The notes: generated from the sequence alone by a model not told the origin. A stretch of DNA of 64,000 nt from an uncultured Lachnospiraceae bacterium (GCA_947174015.1 CAMWHJ010000003.1:18522-82521), one strand, 5' to 3'. Positions 1 to 9,033 are shown, counted from the stretch's first letter. Program-made: numbers and translations.

Positions 1-26
1 TTATGTTTCTGACTGTCAAGCTGTAA

Positions 27-1514
27 TTAAATTCCTAAAAATTTCTTTACCACATCTTTCATTTTATCTACTTCACAAACAGTATCATGTACCACTTCTG
101 CAGAACGAATTTCCTTAATGGCATTGGGTTCCGGAACTTTTGAAAGCTTGGTCAATTCATCAATTAAATCAAAATCTTCCATTTCCTGATATTTTGCATC
201 AATGGCAGACATAACGGAACGTGCAAACTTATATGGACTTGCTGTGCTGGCAATCACCGTCTTCTTGGTATCACCTGTTTCTGCCTTATACTTCTTATAT
301 ACTTTGGCAGCCACAGCAGTATGCGTATCTAATACATATTCCGCAGCCTCATACACTTCCTTAATCACATCTGCTGTTTCCTGCTCTGTGGCATAATTTC
401 CATAAAAATCTGCCAACTGAACTTTCATTTCCTCAGACACCTCATACTTACCCTCGGACGCCAGAGATGCCATAAATTCCGCATTCTTTTTATCATCATT
501 TCCTGCAATACGATAAATCAATCTCTCAAGATTGCTGGAAATCAAAATATCCATAGATGGGGATGAGGTTAAAATAAAGTCACGGTTCTTGTCATAACAG
601 CCTGTCTGAAAGAAATCATACAATACCTTGTTGTCATTGGATGCACAAATAAGCTTACCAATGGGCACTCCCATATTCTTTGCATAAAATGCAGCCAAAA
701 TATTGCCAAAATTCCCCGTTGGCACTACCACATTAATTTCCTCACCATTGGAAATCACACCCTTTGCCACCATCTTGGCATATGCATATACATAGTAAAC
801 CACCTGAGGTACCAGACGTCCAATATTGATGGAGTTTGCGGATGAAAACTGAAAACCGGACTGCTCCATAACCGAAGCCAATTCTTTGTCTCCAAAAATT
901 GATTTCACACCGCTCTGAGCATCATCAAAGTTGCCCTGAATTCCCACTACAAAAGTATTATCACCCTTCTGAGTAACCATCTGCTTTTCCTGCACTGCAC
1001 TGACACCATTCTTTGGATAGAAGACAATGATTCTTGTACCCTTTACATCTGCAAAGCCAGCTAAAGCAGCCTTACCTGTATCTCCTGAGGTTGCTGTTAA
1101 GATTACAATCTCATTCTTCACACCATTTTTCTTTGCTGCAGTAGTCATTAAATGCGGCAGAATGGATAATGCCATATCCTTAAATGCAATGGTTGCACCA
1201 TGGAATAATTCTAAGTAATATGCATCCTCAGCCTGAACCAAAGGTGCAATTTCTGTTGTATCAAATTTTGCATCATATGCTTTGTTGATACAATCCTTTA
1301 ACTCTTCCTCTGTGAAATCTGTGAAAAACAGCTTCATTACTTCATATGCTGTCTGCTTATAATCCATCTTAGAAAGTTCTTCCATGCTTACATCAAGCTT
1401 TGGCAGTGACATTGGCACAAACAAACCTCCATCCTCTGCTAAGCCCTTTAAGATAGCCTTGGAAGCCGTAACAGGTTCTGAGTTACTTCTTGTACTCTTG
1501 TATAACAATTCCAT
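27..1514 (-). CDS. thrC: Threonine synthase
   Basis: Catalyses the last step of threonine synthesis, conversion of O-phosphohomoserine to threonine, with pyridoxal phosphate in the cytoplasm. The protein is 495 residues, the long form of the family. The PLP lysine is in HGATIAFKDMA (Lys112 from my start), and ATSGDTGKAAL follows as expected for fold type II enzymes. The ORF track starts at 1595, but that lies inside a good promoter; the ATG at 1514 has AAAAGGA upstream and matches the usual MELLYKSTR start. It appears to be a single-gene transcript, as no other threonine gene is adjacent. Confidence 0.95.
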   Translation of the reverse strand: MELLYKSTRSNSEPVTASKAILKGLAEDGGLFVPMSLPKLDVSMEELSKMDYKQTAYEVMKLFFTDFTEEELKDCINKAYDAKFDTTEIAPLVQAEDAYYLELFHGATIAFKDMALSILPHLMTTAAKKNGVKNEIVILTATSGDTGKAALAGFADVKGTRIIVFYPKNGVSAVQEKQMVTQKGDNTFVVGIQGNFDDAQSGVKSIFGDKELASVMEQSGFQFSSANSINIGRLVPQVVYYVYAYAKMVAKGVISNGEEINVVVPTGNFGNILAAFYAKNMGVPIGKLICASNDNKVLYDFFQTGCYDKNRDFILTSSPSMDILISSNLERLIYRIAGNDDKKNAEFMASLASEGKYEVSEEMKVQLADFYGNYATEQETADVIKEVYEAAEYVLDTHTAVAAKVYKKYKAETGDTKKTVIASTASPYKFARSVMSAIDAKYQEMEDFDLIDELTKLSKVPEPNAIKEIRSAEVVHDTVCEVDKMKDVVKKFLGI

Positions 1515-1566
1515 CTTCTCTTCATCCTTTTCTCTTATAAACTCTAGGCTCTGCCCGTTACGAGTT

Positions 1567-1595
1567 AGTATATCATAGATTATCTGATGAAACAA
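1567..1595 (-). promoter_or_regulatory. Promoter of thrC
   Basis: On the minus strand TTGTTT, a 17-bp spacer and TATACT with an upstream TG (extended -10). It lies about 50 bp before the chosen thrC start and overlaps the upstream ATG/TTG candidates of the ORF track, which argues against them. Confidence 0.65.
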
Positions 1596-1622
1596 GAGAA
1601 AAGATTTCTTATTTTCATTTTC

Positions 1623-2618
1623 CTATGGAAGGGTATAGAATTCATGCCCTCCACAGGCAAAAAGCCATTTTAAATGGGTGTCAAACCAGCTCATGTTATT
1701 TGGATCCGCTTTGGAGCGGGCTGAGAAAAATAGTGCTCCCTGTGAGCTGTCCGCCCCACAAAGTACTGCTTCCACTGCGTCAATAGTATCCTGACTAATT
1801 GTAACACTGTCAAATCTGCCATCTGCTGTCGGTGAAAATTGTACTTTGCCGTTGCACCGTTCAAAGACCACCGCCTCTACGGAATCGGGGAACTTCTCAT
1901 GTGCTACCCTGTTCAAAATTACATTGGCAACCAGCATTTTTCCTTCCTGACTTTCGCCTCCTGCCTCTGCTTCCACAATGCGAAGCAGCACCTGATAATT
2001 TCTGTCATCTAAACAGATCACTCTGCCGGATGGCACAGGTGTGGGGGTTGGCATAGGTGTTGGTGTCGGTGTTGCCGTTGGTACCGGTGTCGCAGTCGGT
2101 GCCTGTGTTGCTGCCAGGCAGACCGTTGTTGTTTCCTGCTTTCCTGTAAAACTTCTTTGATTTTCCTCTTCCAGAATTTCCAGCATATTTTCGGAGGACA
2201 CAAGATTTCTCTGCTCTGCCTGCATGGCTGCCACCAGTTCTTCTGCCCCTTCTAATTCTGCCACTGTCACATCAAATTCATTGTTCCGACTGTTTGCTTT
2301 TGACTTTTCTGCTTCTTCTGTTTCTTTTAAATGATTAGAATTTTCTGTATCTCCTGCGGAAACACCTATGGTTTCCTCTATCTGCAACGTTTGTTCGTCC
2401 TCCGCACCTTCCTCTTCTTTCACTATCATTCCAGAATTGCTTATGGCAAGCATTGCGGTTTTATTCTTTCCGCCGCCTCCAAATTCCTTTGAATTAAATG
2501 ATATCAGGGCAACCACTGCTGCACCTGTTAGCAGCACTGCACAATTTCGATAGGCTTTCTTGGATATATTACCTATTACCCCGCAGAAGTTCTGAAAGAC
2601 TACATAAACATCCTGCAT
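1623..2618 (-). CDS. SleB-type cell wall hydrolase with Pro/Thr linker
   Basis: Likely a membrane-anchored peptidoglycan hydrolase. There is a short N-terminal basic segment, one membrane helix (CAVLLTGAAVVALISF), an acidic low-complexity stalk, a PTPTPTP-type linker, and a C-terminal hydrolase_2 domain of about 130 residues with VEAEAGGE and ANVILNRV, hallmarks of SleB/CwlJ enzymes that act on spore cortex or vegetative wall. I chose the ATG at 2618 because GAGGT lies 6 bases before it; an ATG at 2633 and the TTG at 2678 are alternatives. A consensus promoter stands about 110 bp upstream. Whether it works in germination or in growth cannot be read from the sequence. Confidence 0.85.
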   Translation of the reverse strand: MQDVYVVFQNFCGVIGNISKKAYRNCAVLLTGAAVVALISFNSKEFGGGGKNKTAMLAISNSGMIVKEEEGAEDEQTLQIEETIGVSAGDTENSNHLKETEEAEKSKANSRNNEFDVTVAELEGAEELVAAMQAEQRNLVSSENMLEILEEENQRSFTGKQETTTVCLAATQAPTATPVPTATPTPTPMPTPTPVPSGRVICLDDRNYQVLLRIVEAEAGGESQEGKMLVANVILNRVAHEKFPDSVEAVVFERCNGKVQFSPTADGRFDSVTISQDTIDAVEAVLCGADSSQGALFFSARSKADPNNMSWFDTHLKWLFACGGHEFYTLP

Positions 2619-2726
2619 ATCTCTACCTCGCATTCCTTTCCGTCTCCAAAATCGCTGAGACCAATTTTTGTTCTGCAATGAAAATCCATCACAGCTTTTG
2701 CTTAGCGTACCTGAGATACTTGTATA

Positions 2727-2755
2727 ACTATACGAATCCTTGCGGTGTCTGTCAA
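2727..2755 (-). promoter_or_regulatory. Promoter of the SleB-type hydrolase gene
   Basis: Minus-strand TTGACA, 17-bp spacer, TATAGT: a near-perfect housekeeping sigma promoter. This suggests vegetative rather than purely sporulation-sigma expression. Confidence 0.8.
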
Positions 2756-3010
2756 TATGACTTGTTCAATTTTGGGAATTCTTCCCTGAAAAAAAAATTT
2801 TTCTAAAATATGCCTATGCATTTGTTATGATTTTTACCGGAAAAGTTTATTTATATTGCCGGTAATATTGTCCTTTCTTTCCAATATCTGTTTGGAAAAT
2901 TTATTACATATTTTTGTCCAGTTTTTGGAATTTTATTCAAGGGTTCTGCATAAGCACCACTTTTCTCCTTTCAAAATATGTCTGTTTTTGTAGAAAATTC
3001 TTCGGATTTA
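2756..3010. other. AT-rich intergenic region between divergent genes
   Basis: No gene seen. It is T-rich on the plus strand and holds a weak inverted repeat TACCGG...CCGGTA near 2858-2885. It separates the minus-strand hydrolase promoter from the plus-strand promoter of the AP2/HNH-like gene. Confidence 0.5.
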
Positions 3011-3019
3011 TGATATGAT
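3011..3019 (+). promoter_or_regulatory. Extended -10 promoter of the AP2/HNH-like gene
   Basis: TGATATGAT is an extended -10 (TGn plus TATGAT). The -35 is poor. The implied start is about 30 bp before the coding ATG. Confidence 0.45.
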
Positions 3020-3056
3020 AATTTGTAACAATTCAGTCATCAGAAAGGAAAACACT

Positions 3057-3839
3057 ATGCTGCCCGGAGTATTTAAAGCTGTCAAAAAGGACGGAACCAT
3101 TTATTATCGTTCTTCCTTCACCTGCAACAATAAACATATCAGTCTCGGAAGTTTTCCCTCTGAATGGGAGGCACATACTGCATACATGGAATCAGTAAAT
3201 ATTATGCGTTCTCACTGCCATGTGAAAGATTATTCCCCTGTATATGCCATCTCTTTTGAAAAATATGTAATTCTCATTAATCTCAGGGAAAACGGCATAT
3301 ATTTTAAAACTCCCATTTTTTTAAAGCAAACATATTTCTACTATTACTTTGCACCCAATGACTATCTGATTTTTGATACAGATGATTTGTTTTATTATTC
3401 CAGTCACAAAATCATGCGCCGGAAGGGACATCTTTTTGTGGCAGATTATGGAATGCAGGTAAATATTCTGTCCCGCTATGGTATCAAAAATCATGCAGTG
3501 GCAGGCAGGGATTATGTGTTTAAAAATGGGGACTTTAGTGATTTCCGATACGAAAATATAGAAGTGATCAACCCCTACTATGGGGTATCCCTGTTTTTTG
3601 AGGAGGGACGTGAGCTGTACAAGGCTAAGATACATGTAAATGGGGATTTTTCTATTGGTATTTATTCTTCGGATGTGGAGGCAGCCATTGCCTACAATAA
3701 GGCGGTGGATGTACTTCGGAAAAATGGCAGCCACAAAAATTATGCTACCAATTATATTGATGGAATTTCCCCTAGGAAATATGCTGAGATTTATTCAGAA
3801 ATCAAAATCCCCAAAAGTATTCAGGAATATGAATTGTAA
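3057..3839 (+). CDS. AP2-like / HNH-like DNA-binding protein
   Basis: A 260-residue protein. I see two related blocks, one at each end: GVFKAVKKDG...HISLGSFPSEWEAHTAY and GVSLFFEEGRELY...IGIYSSDVEAAIAYNKA. Both resemble the AP2 DNA-binding module (a three-stranded sheet and an Ala-rich helix). Between them NGDFSDFRYENIEVIN matches the end of the HNH module of AP2-containing homing endonucleases, but the expected His-Asn core is weak, so cleavage is doubtful. ATG at 3057 has AGAAAGGA before it, better than the 3015 start of the track. It stands alone with its own promoter and terminator, so it may be a domesticated homing endonuclease used as a regulator. Confidence 0.6.
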   Translation: MLPGVFKAVKKDGTIYYRSSFTCNNKHISLGSFPSEWEAHTAYMESVNIMRSHCHVKDYSPVYAISFEKYVILINLRENGIYFKTPIFLKQTYFYYYFAPNDYLIFDTDDLFYYSSHKIMRRKGHLFVADYGMQVNILSRYGIKNHAVAGRDYVFKNGDFSDFRYENIEVINPYYGVSLFFEEGRELYKAKIHVNGDFSIGIYSSDVEAAIAYNKAVDVLRKNGSHKNYATNYIDGISPRKYAEIYSEIKIPKSIQEYEL

Positions 3840-3954
3840 AACTGGTATATCTGCTGCTCTGTGGTATTTCAGCAGAAGCCTGCACTCCTAATGAGGGGCA
3901 AAGGATATTCGCAATCCGCTTCCCTGATGAGGTTAAATTAATAAGTCTTTTTTG

Positions 3955-4010
3955 TATTCCCCCTGTATAGTGGCTCATCTGTCACCGCACAGGGGGAATA
4001 TTTTTCTTTT
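3955..4010 (+). terminator. Strong rho-independent terminator
   Basis: Stem TATTCCCCCTGT / ACAGGGGGAATA followed by TTTTTCTTTTT. It ends the plus-strand AP2/HNH-like transcript. Confidence 0.85.
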
Positions 4011-4012
4011 TC

Positions 4013-4116
4013 ATAACTATTCAGTACCCTCATAGTTACAAGCAAAGAACCATTGCCTATGGCAATGGTTCTTTGCTTGTTATATCCATTTTTCTTACGG
4101 TCTTTTCAATAATTAC
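4013..4116. mobile_element. MITE-like palindromic repeat, copy 1
   Basis: Left end ATAACTATTCAGTA; inside is a perfect 16-bp hairpin GCAAAGAACCATTGCC / GGCAATGGTTCTTTGC with a TAT loop (4042-4076). The right end is decayed (TTTCAATAATTAC). Copies 2 and 3 are at 21955-22086 and 47003-47127. The TTAC of the right end provides the TAA stop of the minus-strand SGNH gene. It lacks the second hairpin seen in the other copies. Confidence 0.75.
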
Positions 4117-5066
4117 CGTTCTTCCATAACCGGTTTTAAATCCTCAATTAACTGCTCTGTACGGATTTCGGCACCTTCCGTAGTTAAATGCAAAAAAGAG
4201 TTATAAAAATACTTATAATCAAAATAGTAATCTCGATAGTCGGAAATCATAGGACATTCCAATCTCTCTTTCAGTTCCTCCTGCACCTTCACAAAGTCTT
4301 CCTCTTTGGGGGTAAATTCTCCCTTACCGATAGGATAACCGGCTACCACCATCAGTGCACCTCGCTCTGTCAGATACTGATTCAGTTCATTTAAACGTTG
4401 GATACAAAGGTCATTAATTTCCGGCACCGACTGTTCCTGAAATACAAATGTTCCCTTCTCTCTGGGATATACCACATCTCCGTATTTGTTAAATGCATCT
4501 CTGCTGTAACAGGCATCCGTTTCTGCATTGTAATTTTTTGCCGTCTCCTGACTGAGCAATCCCAGCCCCCAGATGACACCTGCCTTTTTCATATAACTTG
4601 GCAATGCCATAGCCATGGAAGTTACATCTTCTTTTCCGATAAGTTTCCACAGATATGTGTGATTCTCCAGAGTAATCCATGCCAGCTCCGTATCGTCAAT
4701 CTTACCATCATCTGCAAAGGTGTGGTGGCAGATAACATAAATATCTCCCTCTGTCACATTCATTTTCGCCATCCTCTCATGAAAGGCATTGTCCAAGCCG
4801 CCATGAAGCCCCATATTCACCACGGGCATTCCATAAGCTTCCTCCAGTAAATCGGACTGAAATCCAAAGGATACATTGGAATTTCCAATCAACACTATTT
4901 TCGGTTCCTGAAGATTCATCAACCGTTCCGTCTTATCCAACAAAGATGCATTGTAGCCTTCCTCATATTGGGGTGCTATGAATTTGAAAAATAAAAATGC
5001 GGCTGAAAACAGCAGTACTGCCATAATACCAAAAAAAAGTAGCACATTTCCAATAAATTTTTTCAT
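4113..5066 (-). CDS. SGNH/DltD-like membrane-anchored protein
   Basis: A 317-residue protein with one N-terminal membrane helix (VLLFFGIMAVLLFSAAFLFF) and an extracytoplasmic SGNH-like domain; IVLIGNSNVSFGF corresponds to the first (nucleophile) block of that fold. Directly downstream of the MBOAT gene, 15 bases away, with AAAGG ahead of the ATG. Such partners (AlgX/AlgJ, DltD, PatB types) take the acyl group moved by the MBOAT protein and place it on a surface polymer. I infer O-acylation of an exopolysaccharide or wall polymer; the substrate is unknown. The stop codon lies inside the terminal repeat of a MITE-like element, so the last residues may not be ancestral. Confidence 0.7.
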   Translation of the reverse strand: MKKFIGNVLLFFGIMAVLLFSAAFLFFKFIAPQYEEGYNASLLDKTERLMNLQEPKIVLIGNSNVSFGFQSDLLEEAYGMPVVNMGLHGGLDNAFHERMAKMNVTEGDIYVICHHTFADDGKIDDTELAWITLENHTYLWKLIGKEDVTSMAMALPSYMKKAGVIWGLGLLSQETAKNYNAETDACYSRDAFNKYGDVVYPREKGTFVFQEQSVPEINDLCIQRLNELNQYLTERGALMVVAGYPIGKGEFTPKEEDFVKVQEELKERLECPMISDYRDYYFDYKYFYNSFLHLTTEGAEIRTEQLIEDLKPVMEER

Positions 5067-5081
5067 ACCCGACTGCCTTTC

Positions 5082-6521
5082 CTAAAATTGAAAATAAATA
5101 AATTCCTGCCCGGAAGTCACTGGAATATTGAATATCAAAAACAAAATAAACAGTACATAGATTATCCATCGAAAAACCTTTTTCTTCTTTGCCAATTCTC
5201 CCAGCACGTCACCGCTTAAGGAACAATAATCAAACCAAGCCAGCAAAGCTAAACTGGCTGCCATTCCCACAAAGGTCAGTTTATCCAAACCCAGCAGTAC
5301 AAAGATATTGCCAAAATAAGATGTCACATTACCAATTCCTGCAAACATATGAGTAATCACATAGAACGCATCCCCCAGATTCTCTGCCCGAAAAAATATC
5401 CATGCAAAGGTGGCAAACAGAAAGGTCATTGCCACTCTGCCCCACCACAAAGCCTTGCTTTGGTTTTCTTTCTGCCGAGGCAGGCAGAATTTTTCAAATA
5501 TCTGTGCCAGTCCATGGATTCCGCCCCAAATCACATACGTCCAGTTTGCCCCATGCCAAAGACCACTGACCAGAAAGGTAATCATTAGATTTCTGGCATT
5601 TTTCCCTTTGCTCACTCGGTTTCCACCCAGAGGTATGTATACATAATCCCGAAACCAACTGGACAGTGAAATATGCCATCTGCTCCAAAATTCCTTCACA
5701 GAAGCAGAGAAATAGGGGCTGTTAAAGTTCTGCATCAAATCCACACCAAAAAGCTTTGCCGTTCCGATGGCAATGTCTGAATAGCCTGCAAAGTCACAGT
5801 AAATCTGTACCGAAAACAGAAGTGACACCACCAATAAGGGAAAACCTGTATAACTATACAGATTATCATAGACGGTGTCAATATAAACTGCCAATGTATC
5901 TGCCACCACCATTTTCTTAAAAAACCCCCATGCCATCTGCCGCAAACCTGAGGATGCCTTGTAATAATCAAACTTATGTTCTCCTACAATCTGGGGCAGC
6001 AAATTTTTTGTCCGCTCAATAGGACCTGCCACTAACTGTGGAAAAAATGCAATAAAGGTAGCATATTTCCCAAAGTGGGGCTCTGCTTTCACATCTCCCC
6101 GGTATACATCAATTACATACCCTAAGGTCTGAAAGGTGTAAAAGGAAATTCCCACTGGCAGAAGCAGGTTCAGGGTTACCGGATGCACCTGGAGGGTACA
6201 CAAATTCAACAGCCCTGCAATGCTTTCACTGGCAAAATTGAAATATTTAAAGAAAAACAAGCAGCCTAAGCTTGCTGCCAAGGTTGCTGTTATTAAAATT
6301 TTCTTTTTTTGCTGCTGCTCTGCCCGCTCCAGCCCCAACGCACAGCCGTAGGAGATGACTGTAGTAAATAAAATCAAAGCCACATATTTTACATTCCAGC
6401 TCATATAAAAATAGTAGCTTGACACAAACAAAATCACCCAGCGGTATTTATCCGGAATCATCCAGTACAAAATAAATACAATAGGAAGAAAAATAGCAAA
6501 GGATAATGAATTGAAAAGCAT
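5082..6521 (-). CDS. MBOAT family membrane O-acyltransferase (AlgI/DltB-like)
   Basis: A 479-residue polytopic membrane protein. The family signature is clear: YSDIAIGTAKLFG, FWSRWHISLSSWFRDYVYIP, and the SGLWHGANWTYVIWGG block with the catalytic histidine. It moves an acyl group (usually acetyl) from the cytoplasm across the membrane to a surface polymer. First gene of a two-gene operon with the SGNH protein, from a promoter 45 bp upstream; GGAGA precedes the ATG. No dltA/dltC or alginate genes adjoin, so D-alanylation of teichoic acid is less likely than acetylation. Confidence 0.88.
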   Translation of the reverse strand: MLFNSLSFAIFLPIVFILYWMIPDKYRWVILFVSSYYFYMSWNVKYVALILFTTVISYGCALGLERAEQQQKKKILITATLAASLGCLFFFKYFNFASESIAGLLNLCTLQVHPVTLNLLLPVGISFYTFQTLGYVIDVYRGDVKAEPHFGKYATFIAFFPQLVAGPIERTKNLLPQIVGEHKFDYYKASSGLRQMAWGFFKKMVVADTLAVYIDTVYDNLYSYTGFPLLVVSLLFSVQIYCDFAGYSDIAIGTAKLFGVDLMQNFNSPYFSASVKEFWSRWHISLSSWFRDYVYIPLGGNRVSKGKNARNLMITFLVSGLWHGANWTYVIWGGIHGLAQIFEKFCLPRQKENQSKALWWGRVAMTFLFATFAWIFFRAENLGDAFYVITHMFAGIGNVTSYFGNIFVLLGLDKLTFVGMAASLALLAWFDYCSLSGDVLGELAKKKKVFRWIIYVLFILFLIFNIPVTSGQEFIYFQF

Positions 6522-6566
6522 ACACGTCTCCTATCTGGTAAGTTATCATTTTTAAATCTGTGAAAG

Positions 6567-6596
6567 ATTATACCACACCACCGGCTCACCCTGCAA
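6567..6596 (-). promoter_or_regulatory. Promoter of the MBOAT-SGNH operon
   Basis: Minus-strand TTGCAG, 18-bp spacer, TATAAT preceded by TGG (extended -10). Confidence 0.7.
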
Positions 6597-6619
6597 GTAC
6601 AGATAAATCTATTTTCATA

Positions 6620-7612
6620 CTACTGCTCCCCATAGAGCAGTGACACATCAATTCCGCTGCTGGCAAGAACCTCGCCATCTCTGGTAATAAAAACTGCCTC
6701 CACATTCTCCATTTCTTCGATGAGTCTCATCCCCTGTTCACTGCCCATCAAAAGACAGCATGTGCTGAGTGCATCTGCCTCTGTCGAGGAGGTGCCAATA
6801 ATTGTTACGGATGATACATCACTGTCAGAGGGTTTTCCGGTGACAGGATCCATAATGTGATGATATATCATGTCCTCCAGTTTAAAATACCGCTGGTAAA
6901 TACCGGAAGTTACCATGGTCTTATCTTGAAGTTTCACACTTCCAATCACCTGTCCTGCCTCTGCAAAAGGCTCTTGAATGCCAATATTCCAAGCACTGCC
7001 GTCTTTCTTACTTCCAATCACCACAATATTCCCGCCCAAATCAATTTTGGCACTGGTAATCCCTCGCTTTAATAAAAATTCTTTTAATTTATCCCCTATA
7101 TACCCCTTGGCAATACCGCCCAAATCTATCTCAGCCTGAGGATTGGACAAACGCACCTTATCATTTTCCACCTGCACCATATGATAATCCACCAGCTTTA
7201 AGGCACGGTCAATTTCCTGAGCCTTTGGCACAATACCGTCATTGTCAGTTACATGCCACAGCTCACTGACAGGTGCTATGGTGATGTCAAATGCTCCTTG
7301 AGACAGCTCACTGTAATTCAATGCCTGTGTAATCAAAGCTGCCGTCTCCTCCGATACCTGCACCCACTGCCCTTTTGCATGATTAATTCGGTAAATATCA
7401 CTGTTGTCTATATTTTTACTCAGTTTCTTTTCGTACTCCTCACACAGGATAAGACAGTCGTTTACGACTGTCTTATCTGCTGTGTCATATACATGAATGG
7501 AAATGAGGGTATCGAAATAAATTCCCGATTGGCTGTAATCACTTTTTACCTGACAGCCTGTGAAAACAGCCGCCAAAAGCAGAAGAAACAGCACTCTCCA
7601 CGTTCTCTTCAT
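6620..7612 (-). CDS. apbE: FAD:protein FMN transferase (lipoprotein)
   Basis: Attaches FMN from FAD to threonines of RnfG and RnfD outside the membrane. 330 residues. It starts with a lipoprotein signal, LLLLAAVFTGCQ, then the ApbE domain with DLGGIAKGYIGDKL, TSGIYQRYF, MDPVTGKPSD and the C-terminal metal-binding ADALSTCCL. I start at the ATG at 7612, since the 29 extra residues of the track precede the signal peptide and AAAGGA lies 10 bases before this ATG. Lies 41 bp behind rnfB on the same strand, so it is probably the last gene of the rnf operon. Confidence 0.93.
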   Translation of the reverse strand: MKRTWRVLFLLLLAAVFTGCQVKSDYSQSGIYFDTLISIHVYDTADKTVVNDCLILCEEYEKKLSKNIDNSDIYRINHAKGQWVQVSEETAALITQALNYSELSQGAFDITIAPVSELWHVTDNDGIVPKAQEIDRALKLVDYHMVQVENDKVRLSNPQAEIDLGGIAKGYIGDKLKEFLLKRGITSAKIDLGGNIVVIGSKKDGSAWNIGIQEPFAEAGQVIGSVKLQDKTMVTSGIYQRYFKLEDMIYHHIMDPVTGKPSDSDVSSVTIIGTSSTEADALSTCCLLMGSEQGMRLIEEMENVEAVFITRDGEVLASSGIDVSLLYGEQ

Positions 7613-7653
7613 CCAGTCATGTTCCTTTCTGATGATGCAAACACATGTCATGC

Positions 7654-8445
7654 CTACAAAATAATCTTTTTGGGACACTTCTCTGCACATTTTCCGCAAT
7701 TATTACATTTTTCCGGATCAATATGAGCCACATTATCAACCACGGTAATCGCACCTGTCTCACAGATCTTCTCACACAATTTGCAGCCAATACAGCCCAC
7801 AGAACAGCCCTTCATCACATCCACTCCTCTGTCTTTGGAACTGCACTGCACAAGATGGCTGCTGTCCTTCGGTACCAATTCAATCAGATTCTTTGGACAT
7901 TCTGCAATACATTTCTTACAAGCCTTACATCTGTCAGAATCCACCTTTGCCACACCATCTACAATGTGAATGGCATCAAAGGGACATACTTTTACACAGG
8001 AGCCAAATCCCAAACATCCATAATTGCAGGTTTTGGGACCTCCGTTTGGAACAAAGGAAAGCATTTTGCAGTCCTCTACCCCATAGTATTGATAATCCTG
8101 CTTTGTTTTATCACAGGTACCTGCACACTTCACAAAAGCAGTCATGGGCTTGCTTTCCTTGGCAGAAATTCCCATAATTTCACCAATTTTCTTGGCACAA
8201 GCGTCACCGCCCACCGGGCAGGCAGACACCTCCGCTTTTCCCTTGGCGATGGCTGCTGCCAGTCCATCACAGCCTGCATAGCCACAGCCGCCGCAGTTAT
8301 TGCCCGGCAGTTCTGCCCGCACTGCCACTTCTTTTTCATCAACCTCCACCTTGAACTTTTCTCCGGCAGCTCCAAGGAAGAGCCCCAGCAGCAAACCGAT
8401 GACTGCAATCACCAATGCCGCTATTATAATTCCAGTGATACTCAT
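7654..8445 (-). CDS. rnfB: Rnf complex subunit B, polyferredoxin
   Basis: The iron-sulfur subunit that receives electrons from reduced ferredoxin. 263 residues: one N-terminal membrane helix (IIIAALVIAVIGLLLGLFLG), the NCGGCGYAGCDGLA cluster motif with a later Cys-Pro, then four ferredoxin-type CxxCxxCxxxC(P) motifs (SCVKVCP, CKACKKCIAECP, CIGCKLCEKIC, CNNCGKCAEKCP). The long antisense ORF on the plus strand is a shadow. Follows rnfA by 12 bp. Confidence 0.95.
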   Translation of the reverse strand: MSITGIIIAALVIAVIGLLLGLFLGAAGEKFKVEVDEKEVAVRAELPGNNCGGCGYAGCDGLAAAIAKGKAEVSACPVGGDACAKKIGEIMGISAKESKPMTAFVKCAGTCDKTKQDYQYYGVEDCKMLSFVPNGGPKTCNYGCLGFGSCVKVCPFDAIHIVDGVAKVDSDRCKACKKCIAECPKNLIELVPKDSSHLVQCSSKDRGVDVMKGCSVGCIGCKLCEKICETGAITVVDNVAHIDPEKCNNCGKCAEKCPKKIIL

Positions 8446-8457
8446 AGCACTCTCCTC

Positions 8458-9033
8458 CTATATTAAGCCTGAAAATCCAAAGAATGCAATCGCCATCAAA
8501 CCTGCGGTAATCAGTACAATGGGCATTCCCTTAAAAGATTCCGGTACATCATTGTATTCCATCCGTTCTCTCAGACCTGCCAAAATTACGATGGAAATGG
8601 TAAAACCTAAGGCAGTGGCAAAGCCATTGACCACGCTCTGTAAAAGATTGTATTCCTTCTGTACATTGGTGATTGCCACACCCAGTACTGCACAGTTGGT
8701 GGTGATCAAGGGAAGAAACACACCAAGAGATTGGTACAGACCCGGCATGGATTTCTTTAAGAACATCTCCACAAACTGCACTAGGGCTGCGATCACCAGA
8801 ATAAATACAATGGTTCTCAGATAGGTTAAATTGGTCTTTTCCAAAATAAACGTATAAATCAGACTGGTGATCGCTGATGATAAGGTAATGACAAAGATAA
8901 TGGCCCCCCCCATACCCGCTGCTGTCTCAATCTTTTTGGATACACCTAAAAACGGACAAAGACCAAGAAACTGACTTAATACAACATTATTCACAAGAGC
9001 TGCACCAATGGCAATTATAATTAACTCCTTCAT
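8458..9033 (-). CDS. rnfA: Rnf complex subunit A
   Basis: Integral membrane subunit of the ferredoxin:NAD+ oxidoreductase that couples electron flow to Na+ or H+ export. 191 residues, about six membrane helices, with the QFLGLCPFLGVSK segment carrying the conserved cysteine that helps bind the intramembrane [2Fe-2S] cluster shared with RnfE. Starts directly at the end of rnfE (ATG adjoining its stop) and precedes rnfB, the order usual in Clostridia. Confidence 0.95.
   Translation of the reverse strand: MKELIIIAIGAALVNNVVLSQFLGLCPFLGVSKKIETAAGMGGAIIFVITLSSAITSLIYTFILEKTNLTYLRTIVFILVIAALVQFVEMFLKKSMPGLYQSLGVFLPLITTNCAVLGVAITNVQKEYNLLQSVVNGFATALGFTISIVILAGLRERMEYNDVPESFKGMPIVLITAGLMAIAFFGFSGLI

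Noticed and set aside
3321-3734. 137-aa minus-strand ORF
   Set aside because: Antisense of the AP2/HNH-like gene, which has promoter, ribosome site and terminator.
7645-8466. 273-aa plus-strand ORF
   Set aside because: Exact antisense of rnfB, whose Cys motifs are unmistakable; the plus-strand product is low in recognisable features.
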